In this document: piece after piece, positions 46,562-55,212 of the stretch
How the letters are laid out: every line of letters starts with the position of its first letter
How positions within the stretch are numbered: the first letter of the stretch is position 1
From: Littorina saxatilis
Taxonomy: Eukaryota; Mollusca; Gastropoda; Littorinimorpha; Littorinidae
Reading direction: 5' to 3'
NCBI RefSeq assembly: GCF_037325665.1
Contig: NC_090252.1
Location: 45,845,425 to 45,909,424, forward strand
Length of the DNA stretch: 64,000 bases
Program-made: the position numbers and the translations under genes
Notes under the pieces: model-generated
Told to the model about the DNA's origin: nothing
Database searches by the model: none
The model's input: the letters and a program-made list of their open reading frames with translations, nothing else

Positions 46562-46945
46562 GTGCGGGAGTGTTTGTGTGTGTGCTTGTGTGTGTGTATG
46601 TGTGTGTAGGGGGTATGTCTGTGTGTGTGTGTGAGTTTTGGGGGTATGTCTGTGTGTGTGTTTATTGGGGTATGTGTGTGCATTTGTGTGTGTGTTGGGG
46701 GTATGTCTGTGTGTGTGTTTATTGGGGTATGTGTGCTTGTTGGTGTGTGTGTGTGCATTTGTGTGTGTGTATGTGTGTATGTGTGTGAGTGTTGGGGTTT
46801 GTGTGTGTGTTTATTGGGGTGTGTGTTTGTTGGTGTTTGTGTGAGTGTGAGTGTTGGGGTTTGTGTGTGTGTTTATTGGGGTATGTGTGTTTGTTGGTAT
46901 TTGTGTGTGTGTGCATGCATGCATTTGTGCGTATGTGTGCGTGAG
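46562..46945. repeat. (TG)n-rich minisatellite after the cic exon donor
   Basis: TGTGTGTTTATTGGGGTATG units alternate with TG tracts. It begins essentially at the 5' splice site of the preceding exon. ORFs here (GVCVCVC) are artefacts. Confidence 0.9.
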
Positions 46946-47039
46946 AGAGAAAGAGAGTTTCTCTCTCCTTACCCCCTCATCTTCACACCTTGCCTATCTC
47001 CATTCCTTTCCCTTTTTACCAATGTAATGATACAGTGGA

Positions 47040-47130
47040 ACCTCACCCCCCATCCCCCTCCCCCCTCCCTCTTTTTTTTTTTAAAGACCTCCAAAGATCA
47101 GGTCTTAAAACAGAGTGTCAATTTACTGAG
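47040..47130. repeat. Dispersed GTCTTAAAA-type repeat fragment
   Basis: CAGTGGAACCTCACCCCC to GATCAGGTCTTAAAACAG resembles the other GTCTTAAA fragments; interrupted by the SINE at 47138-47573. Confidence 0.45.
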
Positions 47131-47137
47131 GTTACGA

Positions 47138-47573
47138 CGGGCGCTGTGGCGGGGTGGTAAGACGTCTGCCTCTTAATCGGAAGCGCTTTGAACTTAAGAT
47201 AAGGCGCTATATAAATAAAGAGAATTAAAAAAAAAAAGGTCGAGGGTTCGAATCCCGGCCGCGGCCGCCTGGCAGGTTAAGTGTGGAGATTTTTTCGATC
47301 TCCCAGGTCAACTTATGTGCAGACCTGCTAGTGGCTTATCCCCCTTCGTGTGTACACGCAAGCACAAGACCAAGTGCGCATGGAAAAGATCCTGTAATCC
47401 ATGTCAGAGTTCGGTGGGTTATAGAAACACGAAAATACCCAGCATGCTTCCTCCGAAAGCGGCGTATGGCTGCCTTAATGTTGGGGTAAAAACGGTCATA
47501 CACGTAAAATTCCACTCGTGCAAAAACACGAGTGTACGTGGGAGTCTAAGTCCATGACCGAAGATGAAGAAGA
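47138..47573 (+). mobile_element. tRNA-derived SINE (type 1 body, different head) split by an insertion
   Basis: The A-box region GGCGGGGTGGTAAGACGTCT is separated from the B box GGTCGAGGGTTCGAATCCC by about 50 bp (around 47188-47237) that carry a SINE-tail-like AAGGCGCTATATAAATAAAG and an A-run. The body matches the type 1 SINEs. ACTGAGGTTACGA at 47125-47137 and 47574-47586 is a 13-bp target duplication. Confidence 0.88.
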
Positions 47574-47618
47574 ACTGAGGTTACGAGCAGGAAATCGGAC
47601 GAGTACAGATCTGTCTTA

Positions 47619-47647
47619 AAAGGGGGGGGGGGGGGGGGGGGGGGGGG
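47619..47647. repeat. Poly-G tract
   Basis: A run of more than 25 G. Confidence 0.95.
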
Positions 47648-47691
47648 TGTCTAAAAATGGAAGTTCTACTGTATGTGGCAAGTACTTGGAA

Positions 47692-48607
47692 ACCCCCCGC
47701 GGGTTAGGGGGAAGAATTTACCCGATGCTCCCCAGCATGTCGTAAGAGGCGACTAACGAATTCTGTTTCTCTTTTTACCCTTGTTAAGTGTTTCTTGTAT
47801 AGAATATAGTCCATTTTTGAGTCACTTGAGAAAAAGTGACTCTATGTAATCGGTCAGTGTTAGTCTGTCCGGCCGGCCGGCCCGGCCGTCCGTAGACACC
47901 ACCTTAACGTTGGACTTTTCTCGGAAACTATCAAAGCGATCGGGCTCATATTTTGTTTAGTCGTGACCTCCAATGACCTCTACACTTTAACGATGGTTTC
48001 GTTGACCTTTGACCTTTTTCAAGGTCACAGGTCAGCGTCAAAGGAAAAATTAGACATTTTATATCTTTGACAAAGTTCATCGGATGTGATTGAAACTTTG
48101 TAGGATTATTCTTTACATCAAAGTATTTACATCTGTAGCCTTTTACGAACGTTATCAGAAAAACAAGGGAGATAACTAGCCTTTTCTGTTCGGCAACACA
48201 CAACTTAACGTTGGGCTTTTCTCGGAAACTATAAAAGTGACCGGGCTCAAATTTTATGTGAACGTGACTCATTGTGTTGTGAATAGCAATTTCTTCCTGT
48301 CCATCTGATGCCTCATATAATATTCAGAACTGCGAAAGTGACTCGATCGAGCGTTTGCTCTTCTTGTTGTAAAGATTTTAGTCAAGCAGTATGTAAGAAA
48401 TGTTAAGTCCTTTGTACTGGAAACTTGCATTCTCCCAGTAAGGTAATACATTGTACTACGTTGCAAGCCCCTGGAGCAAAGTTTTGATTAGTGCTTTTGT
48501 GAACAAGAAACAATTGACAAGTGGCTCTATCCCATCTCCCCCCTTCCCCCGTCGCGATATAACCTTCGTGGTTGAAAATGACGTTAAACACCAAAGAAAG
48601 AAAGAAA
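47692..48607 (+). mobile_element. SINE-like retroposon with GC-rich head, interrupted copy
   Basis: Same family as 24308-24676: begins ACCCCCCGCGGGTTAGGGGG and ends AAACACCAAAGAAAGAAAG. A perfect 21-bp target duplication starting GTATGTGGCAAGTACTTGG lies at 47671-47691 and 48608-48628. It is split by family C copy C2 (47818-48367). Confidence 0.9.
47818..48367 (-). mobile_element. Family C element, copy C2, nested in a SINE-like retroposon
   Basis: Starts TGAGTCACTTGAGAAAAAGT plus GACTC (hairpin) and ends GAGCGTTTGCTCTTCTTGT. The uninterrupted retroposon copy at 24308-24676 shows the target was ATTTTTGTAAAG, so the element entered between two T residues with no target duplication. Its 108-codon minus-strand frame (47946-48272) gives a peptide identical to that of C1. 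Confidence 0.86.
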
Positions 48608-48628
48608 GTATGTGGCAAGTACTTGGAA

Positions 48629-48964
48629 GTTTCGACTAGTTATGTTTTCTCCAAACATGCGACATGTGACCTCAAGGTTGAGTGTATAAGCTTCCCTGCT
48701 AATAATAATAATAATAATAACTGGACATTTTTAAGTGCCTAACCTATGTCTCCAGGCCCTTTACAGAAGAACATACATGTATACAGAATAGAACAATTAA
48801 ATGTACAACCTACATAAAACAATTAACCATACGGACAAAAATCACCACATGTACTGTTCACACAATGTTCATATATGCTATTCACACTATATATTCACAC
48901 ATACCCAGCGAACACTTTCAAAAATCATGCCAACTCTAACTTTCTACAAATCTATCTTTTTCAG
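48629..48964 (+). other. cic intron end
   Basis: A (TAA)n tract at about 48701-48719; otherwise unremarkable intron. Confidence 0.5.
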
Positions 48965-49146
48965 AAAAACTGGACAGTCCTCGTCTGGTGAAGCAGCACA
49001 GCATCGACGATCCGCTCTTTGACGATCCACTGCCGCTATCAGGGATGCGCTCCCACAGCCTCTCGGCTTTTCCCCGCGAGGATGAGGGCAGCGCGTTTGT
49101 TCCCACTAAAGCCTTCATCAAACGCGACCCCTCCAGTCTGTCTCAG
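48965..49146 (+). CDS. cic: Capicua exon
   Basis: Encodes EKLDSPRLVKQHSIDDPLFD, DPLPLSGMRSHSLSAFPRED and AFIKRDPSSLSQ. Acceptor CTATCTTTTTCAG; the first two bases complete the codon left by the previous exon (G + AA = Glu). It ends in phase 0 before GTTGGT. The Ser-rich segment has weak similarity to the human region after the HMG box; its assignment rests on phase, open frame and position. Confidence 0.85.
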
Positions 49147-49264
49147 GTTGGTGTGCGATAAATTCATTTAATTTCATCTCAATAACTTTACTTTACTTTA
49201 TAATCCTTTGGAAATTCGGGTCGCTTCCTCCCAGAGAAAAGCTAACAACTTTGGTGTTTGCAGC

Positions 49265-49646
49265 GGGCGGGGATGTAGCTCAGTCGGTAGCGCGCTGGAT
49301 TTGTATCCAGTTGGCCGCTGTCAGCGTGAGTTCGTCCCCACGTTCGGCGAGAGATTTATTTCTCAGAGTCAACTTTGTGTGCAGACTCTCCTCGGTGTCC
49401 GAACACCCCCGTGTGTACACGCAAGCACAAGACCAAGTGCGCACGAAAAAGATCCTGTAATCCATGTCAGAGTTCGGTGGGTTATAGAAACACGAAAATA
49501 CCCAGCATGCTTCCTCCGAAAACGGCGTATGGCTGCCTAAATGGCGGGGTAAAAAACGGTCATACACGTAAAATTCCACTCGTGCAAAAAAACACGAGTG
49601 TACGTGGGAGTTTCAGTCCACGAACGCAGAAGAAGAGGAAGAAGAA
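49265..49646 (+). mobile_element. tRNA-derived SINE (type 1), full length
   Basis: Near-identical to 13715-14086 and 60829-61209. GGTGTTTGCAGC at 49253-49264 and 49647-49658 is a 12-bp target duplication. Located about 120 bp after a cic exon. Confidence 0.93.
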
Positions 49647-49661
49647 GGTGTTTGCAGCTAG

Positions 49662-49826
49662 CATGACTGGGGTCTTTTACGTGCCATATGAGGTGTTACG
49701 GGTTGGGACATGGACACTGTCTCTGAGTCGGAACATAAAGTTGACCCGTTTCTGTCCCGGCCTGGATTCGAACCTTTGGATAACAAGTCCAGTGCTCTAC
49801 CACCTGTGCCACGCGACCCCCTTTCA
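49662..49826 (-). mobile_element. tRNA-derived SINE fragment
   Basis: The minus-strand head has CGTGGCACAGGTGGTAGAGC (A box) and CAAAGGTTCGAATCCAGGCC (B box). The short body ends near 49662. Lies directly beyond the target duplication of the preceding SINE. Confidence 0.7.
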
Positions 49827-50437
49827 AAAGATGATGTCTTGTATGGGTCTTTTAGGAGGAGAATGTATTTTTTTCATTTACATTGCTGTAGTCGCTCAGA
49901 ACTTTGATTTTTTGTAGAGGGTACTTTTACTGTGAGTACTTGAGGGGGGGGTGGGGAATATTTCAGAGCTAAGATTTGTGTCTATGGCTATGATTCATGT
50001 AGTTACATAACAGAATGTTTCTTTGGACCGAAATGAAGACAGTGTCAGGTTTTGAATAGAACTATTCGCAGTTTCAGGAGAACAGACTGGGAACGAGAGA
50101 CGTGATGAACGTTCAACTTCATTTCCTGAGTGATAAGGATTTGAAAATGTTTTCATCCCGAAGCTGATGTTCTTTCAGTTATATGTGCAGTTATCTATGC
50201 AGTTACACAGTTTGTGCTTGGGCTTGAATGTTGCCGAGCGTTTCCTAAAGTGCCATTCACATGGCAGACTTTCAACCAACTTTTCCCCAATTTTTGCGGA
50301 CTAAAATCACTTGAAAGTTAGGGGAAAGTTGGTAGAAAATCTGCCATGTGAACAGCACTTAAAGGTACTTTAGTTGTACTTAAACAGTATACCTGTAGGC
50401 TTGCACTAACCTTTACACAAAATTGTTATTCTTTCAG
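49827..50437 (+). other. cic intron sequence
   Basis: An inverted pair, AGTGCCATTCACATGGCAGA (about 50250) and TCTGCCATGTGAACAGCACT (about 50340), brackets ACTTTCAACCAACTTTTCCC-type sequence and its inverse. This forms a fold-back of about 120 bp (50247-50362). No coding exon. Confidence 0.6.
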
Positions 50438-50669
50438 CCACTCACAAGGGAAAGATTGGCCTCGGACAGCTGTCTTCCCCCTCCCCACTCCTCCCTCCCT
50501 CCGGCCACACAGAGTTTGCCCCCCTCCTCAGCTCCCCCTCGCGACCTCCCGGGGTCAAGCGGCATAATTAAGCCCCAGCCCTTGCCGCACCAAGCGTATC
50601 GAACGTCACGCTCCAAAGGAGACGAAGACGACAGCGACGATGAGAAGATGGTCATCTGTGAGGATGATG
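50438..50669 (+). CDS. cic: Capicua exon: MVICEDD acidic block
   Basis: Encodes a Pro-rich stretch (SCLPPPHSSLPPATQSLPPS) then YRTSRSKGDEDDSDDEKMVI and CEDD. Human CIC has [29 protein letters not shown] at the same place. Acceptor TTATTCTTTCAG; phase 0 start, phase 1 end, donor G then GTGAGT. Confidence 0.96.
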
Positions 50670-50888
50670 GTGAGTAGAGGAATGTTACGTGGATTGTAAA
50701 TGGGTGAGAAAGAAGATGGAAGATGCGGAACAAAGTTCAGGGGTGGATGTTGCAGTGAGTGCTGGGATGGGGCGGCGTGAGAGCATACTGGAAGAAGGAA
50801 CAAGCGTCGGGACCAGCAAGAAAAGATAGGATGAAAACAATAATTACCTCCGGGACAACCCGTGTCTGGCCTGTCTGAAAACACCTCC

Positions 50889-50982
50889 GCATGAGGGTTT
50901 TGCTGCCAGCGCGGTGAAGATAAAGAGGAAACATTTTCTCTGCCCGCGCGGCAGCAAACAGGATGTCTCTGAACTGTAATGG
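50889..50982. repeat. Dispersed about 95-bp repeat, copy 2
   Basis: GGTTTTGCTGCCAGCGCGGT, GAAGATAAAGAGGAAACATT and GCGCGGCAGCAAAC match 12395-12490. It ends only about 15 bp before the acceptor of the next cic exon (50998). Confidence 0.65.
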
Positions 50983-50997
50983 GGTTGTCGTTTGCAG

Positions 50998-51140
50998 ACA
51001 ACAACAGCGACACGGGGGGGATAGATTTGAACTGCAAGGAGCACGTGTCGGACAGCGCGACGGACAGCGAGACAGAGGACAGCGTGCTGATTGAGAACAA
51101 GGCCTTCCCCCAGCAACGATTCTCCCCTGTCATGAAGATG
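50998..51140 (+). CDS. cic: Capicua exon: [11 protein letters not shown] block
   Basis: Encodes [40 protein letters not shown] and RFSPVMKM. The human equivalent is [20 protein letters not shown]...KVFSPVIRS. Starts phase 1 (G + AC = Asp), ends phase 0 before GTGAGT. Confidence 0.97.
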
Positions 51141-51172
51141 GTGAGTGCATATAATGGAATCACATTGTAGAG

Positions 51173-51292
51173 AGCTGCCAACCCTCCCGGATTTTCCGGG
51201 AATCTCCCGAATTTTACAACTTCTCCCTGCTCATATTCAAGACTAAACGGACCCCCTGGCTCCTGGATTTTGACTTCAGAAGGTTGGCAGCT
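51173..51292. mobile_element. Short MITE in a cic intron
   Basis: AGCTGCCAACC at the left and GGTTGGCAGCT at the right are perfect 11-bp inverted repeats around about 100 bp, with an internal CTCCCGGATTTTCCGGGAA fold. A common invertebrate MITE layout; superfamily not assigned. Confidence 0.65.
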
Positions 51293-51299
51293 ATGGATG

Positions 51300-51470
51300 G
51301 AGAGAGCGTAGAGAAGACATAGAAAAGCTTTTCAAAACTGAGAAAATCTGAGAAAACCTGGTCTTTAGTTGATGGTAAATTTACAGACGTTATGAACCAA
51401 AAAGCTGAAAAATCTAGTTCTTGAAAGGGGGACGGCTTAAATCTTAAAAGAGGGGTCCCACTCTTGTTAT
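51300..51470. repeat. Dispersed GTCTTAAA-type repeat fragment
   Basis: GAGAAAACCTGGTCTTTAGT and GGTAAATTTACAGACGTTAT match the array at 52600-52990 in order. Confidence 0.45.
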
Positions 51471-51659
51471 CTGTCTATGACAGGCACGTCTTGTTCATTT
51501 AGAGCGCTTACATCCCTTTGTTTCTCGGATCTTAAAGGGGTGCTGTGCTTCATTTGATTCAGATTCTCTCATTTTTGTCCGCAGTTTCGTTTATTTTTCC
51601 CTTCCTGATTGCATCATTATTGTCTTCATCATCATCACCATTGTCGTCTTCCCTTCAAG

Positions 51660-51935
51660 GTGTCAGCAGCAGACATCGCCTATCGCCCCCAGCCCATCAA
51701 GCGACTGCCACACTCCCACGCCAACCACCACATGATCACCAGCGAGAGCGAGGCGCACAGAAATTCCACACTGGCCGCAGCGGTCAGACAGGCCGTAGTG
51801 GACCCCTCGGAAGTTCCCCGACCGTCCAGCACAGGGTCCAGCTTTCAGCCCAAGGGCGCTGTGTTCCGCGCCAAGCTCAAAGACCAGCCTATGGGCGGGT
51901 CGGAGGAGAACATCCACGTTTCATTGGAAGAGAAG
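51660..51935 (+). CDS. cic: Capicua exon
   Basis: Encodes VSAADIAYRPQPIKRLPHSH, ANHHMITSESEAHRNSTLAA, DPSEVPRPSSTGSSFQPKGA and VFRAKLKDQPMGGSEENIHV. The PSSTGSSFQPKGAVFRAKL part matches the conserved segment of human CIC around SATSFSLGSGTFKAQ. Phase 0 at both ends; acceptor CGTCTTCCCTTCAAG, donor AAG then GTGAGG; 92 codons. Confidence 0.93.
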
Positions 51936-52137
51936 GTGAGGGCGTAAGAATAGTCTTCCTATTGAGGCAGTCTTTTATTGAATCCGAAGTTGACTTTGCG
52001 AAGTTTTTTTACTGAAAACTCAGGGCTAAAGCTTCCTGACGCCAGCTTCCTGAAGTATTATTGGCATAGTGGACTTTGCCCAGTTAAGGAGAGGCTTTAG
52101 ACTAGCCTTAGTACCGTGGAACCTCCCTTATGAAGAC

Positions 52138-52552
52138 GGGGCGGGGATATAGCTCAGTTGGTAGCGCGCTGGATTTGTATTCAGTTGGCCGCTGTCAGCG
52201 CGAGTTCGATCCCAGGTTCGGCGGAAATTTATTTCACAGAGTCAACTTTGTGTGCAGACTCTCTTCGGTGTCCGAACCACCCCCCGTGTATACTACATTG
52301 GGTGTGCACGTTAAAGATCCCACGATTGACAAAAGGGTCTTTCCTGGCAAAATTGCTTAGGCACAGTTAATAATTGTCTACCATATCCGTGTGACTTGGA
52401 ATAAGGCCGTGAAAGGTAAATATGCGCCGACATGGCTGCAATCTACTGGCCGTATAAAATTTCATCTCACACGGCATCACTGCAGAGCGCCTAGAACTGT
52501 ACCCACGGAATATGCGCAATATAAGCCTCATTGATTGATTGATTGATTGATT
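52138..52552 (+). mobile_element. tRNA-derived SINE (type 2 body) with LINE-like tail
   Basis: Head GGGGATATAGCTCAGTTGGT and CGAGTTCGATCCCAGGTTC. The body has CACGTTAAAGATCCCACGAT. The tail AACTGTACCCACGGAATATG plus (TTGA)n matches the 3' end of the LINE at 9270-10757. GAAGAC at 52132-52137 and 52553-52558 is the target duplication. Confidence 0.92.
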
Positions 52553-52596
52553 GAAGACCTCGGGGGTAGACAAAAACAGGAGAAAATCAAGTCTTA

Positions 52597-52990
52597 GTGA
52601 AAAAGGAGGGAGTCTTAAAATGGGGGTAAAATGACAGAGGTTGTGAACAAGAAGTCGAGAAAACAGGGTCTTAAAAAGGAGGGAGTCTTAAAATGGGGGT
52701 AAAATGACAGAGGTTGTGAACAAGAAGTCTGAGAAAACAGGGTCTTAAAAAGGAGGGAGTCTTAAAATGGGGGTAAAATGACAGAGGTTGTGAACAAGAA
52801 GTCTGAGAAAACAGGGTCTTAAAAAGGAGGGAGTCTTAAAATGGGGGTAAAATGACAGAGGTTGTGAACAAGAAGTCGAGAAAACAGGGTCTTATAAAGG
52901 AGTGAGTCTTAAAATGGGGGTAAAATGACAGAGGTTGTGAACAAGAAGTCGAGAAAACAGGGTCTTGAAATGGAGAGAGTCTGGAATGAG
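52597..52990. repeat. Tandem array, 73-74 bp unit, about five copies
   Basis: ACAGAGGTTGTGAACAAGAA recurs at 52634, 52707, 52781, 52855 and 52928, with GGAGGGAGTCTTAAAATGGG between. Same repeat family as fragments at 13545, 51300 and 59020. Confidence 0.93.
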
Positions 52991-53116
52991 GGCTTCTGGG
53001 GTGATAACGCGAGACAACTCCTGTGATCTTGCCGCGAGGTGGCGCCAGTTACCAGCCGAAAGAAAGAAGGGGCATAACCTCACCAGAACCGTCCATTGGG
53101 GATCTTGAAAGTGGCA

Positions 53117-53830
53117 GTGTTGTTGCCAGCCTAAGAAGACAATAGGTCATTTGGACATCCCTAAAAAAACAACAATAGGTCCAAATGTCCTGGCTTTAAA
53201 AAAAAAAAACAGGTCCAAATTGTACCGCCATACTTTGTTGCAATTTTAGCAACTTTTTTTTGGGCAACATTTTCAGGCTATTTGCGTTTTTCCCTATCCT
53301 TCTTATTCTGAACCTGTTTCAAGTCCTTTGGCATTGCTTTGATGTCGCTTCCTAGTTTTAATTGTTCATAAACTTTGCGAGGAGAAAGAGCCTGACATTC
53401 CTGGCCTACCCTTTCCAATATAGTCACCGGTGTGCGAATGTAGGGATCCTGCCTGATCTTCGCATTACCATGCCGTAGTATTATATTGATGAACTTTCCG
53501 CTGTTTGCGCCGTTTTCGGTAAATAGGTACACCAGCTGGATCGGGTATTTCCGTAAACGCAGCCTCGAGTGTCAATGACGACAAACACGAACTCGGCACC
53601 GAATGCATTTTCACTCGTAGCGAACATGAGCATTTCGATCGGGGTTTGTTTTTCGACTTTGCAACTCCCATTCCATTCATTGCAGACCTTGTCCGCCTTG
53701 TACGAATATGTATCGGTCAGTTGACCTCCAAAACGTAAAAACTATTGGTCCATCGACCGGACAAGGCTGGGTCCGATGCGTCAGATCAGAAAGGAATGCG
53801 TCAAAGACCGAGGCCTGGCAACAACACTGA
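53117..53830. mobile_element. hAT-like element with 6-bp target duplication
   Basis: CAGTGTTGTTGCCAG at the left and CTGGCAACAACACTG at the right are perfect 15-bp inverted repeats. AAGTGG lies directly outside both. The interior (minus strand, about 53280-53680) has two overlapping short frames that look like one decayed coding region (TILERVGQECQALSPRKVYE, then PKDLKQVQNKKDREK), probably transposon-derived; I cannot name the protein. Confidence 0.75.
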
Positions 53831-53903
53831 AGTGGGGTTCCACTTTATTCAAGTTTAATATTGAAAAAAAAAAATGAAAAAAAAAAAAAAGTTTAATATT
53901 GAA

Positions 53904-54837
53904 ACAAGTCGCGTAAGGCGAAAATACAACATTTAGTCAAGCTCAGTCAAACTCACAGAATGAAACTGAACGCATTGCATTTTTTCTGCAAGACCGTACC
54001 TTCGTAGCATCGTCTGTCCACCGCTCGTGGCAAAGGCAGTGAAATTAACAATCCAGAAAAACGCGGTAGCGGTTGCGCTGAGGAGGATAGCACGCTTTTC
54101 TATATCTCTATTCTTTTTAACTCTCTGAACGTGTTTTTAATCCAAACATATCATATCTATATGTTTTCAGAATCAGGAACGGACAAGGAATAAGATGAAA
54201 TTGTTTTTAAATCGATTTTGGAAATTTAATTTTGATCATAATTTTTATATTTTTAATTTTCAGAGCTGGTTTTTAATCCGAATGTAACATATTTATATGT
54301 TTTTGGAATCAGAAAATGCTGAAGAATACGATAAACGTAATTTTGGATTGTTTTATAAAAAAATCATTTTAATTACAATTTTCAGATTTTTAATGACCAA
54401 AGTCATTAATTAAATTTTAAGCCTCCAAGCTAAAATGCAATACCAAAGTCCGGCCTTCGTCGAACATTGCTTTGCCAAAATGTCAATCAATTTGATTGAA
54501 AAATGAGGGTGTGACAGTGCCGCCTCAACTTTTACAAAATGCCGGATATGACGTCATCAAAGACATTTATCGAAAAAATGAAAAAAACCGTCTGGGGATA
54601 TCATACCCAGGAACTCTCATGAAAAATTTCATAAAGATCGGTCCAGTAGTTTACTCTGAATCGCTCTACACACACAGACACACAGACACACACACACACA
54701 CACACACAGACACACACACAGACACACACACAGACACACACACACAGACATACACACACACACACACACACACCACGACCCTCGTCTCGATTCCCCCCTC
54801 TATGTTAAAACATTTAGTCAAAACTTGACTAAATGTA
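53904..54837 (+). mobile_element. Family A element, copy A6
   Basis: Starts ACAAGTCGCGTAAGGCGAAA and ends in the TTAGTCAAAACTTGACTAAA hairpin with an expanded (CA)n(CAGA)n tract inside. At about 934 bp it is the longest copy in the window. Confidence 0.83.
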
Positions 54838-55110
54838 AAAAGGACGTGGTTGTAGTTGAATTAAGTGCAGTAACTGAAGAAGAAACATTTCTCGCATGTG
54901 AATCCTTGCCTTTTCTTCTTTTAATTCAAGGCTGAGAAAAACAAGACAACTCTCATCCTTGCCTTGTTTTGGATTTGCAAAGTCTTCTTTCATCCTTTTT
55001 GACTAGTACTGAATGACCCTCTTGGTTTCAAAGTACAAATAAAGAGAACCTGGAATCAACCAATCAGTCAATAAAAATGTTTACGTTTGACACTCTCCTC
55101 CCTCATTTTT

Positions 55111-55212
55111 ATTCAGATGGAATTCTGCCTCATTTATCATTCTGCCAAATTTAGCATTTTGACTAATTTAGCATCCTGTCTAAGTTATCATTCTGCCTAA
55201 TTTATCATTCAG
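55111..55212 (+). repeat. Partial upstream copy of the next exon's 3' splice junction
   Basis: TTATTCAGATGGAATTC occurs at about 55110-55125 and again as CATTCAGATGGAATTC at the true acceptor (55212/55213). Between them are several ATCATTCTGCC/TAATTTA repeats. The upstream copy is a potential decoy acceptor. Confidence 0.6.

Noticed and set aside
46348-47176. Cys/Val-rich ORFs after the cic exon
   Set aside because: They translate a TG-rich minisatellite; only the first part (46414-46561) is exon.
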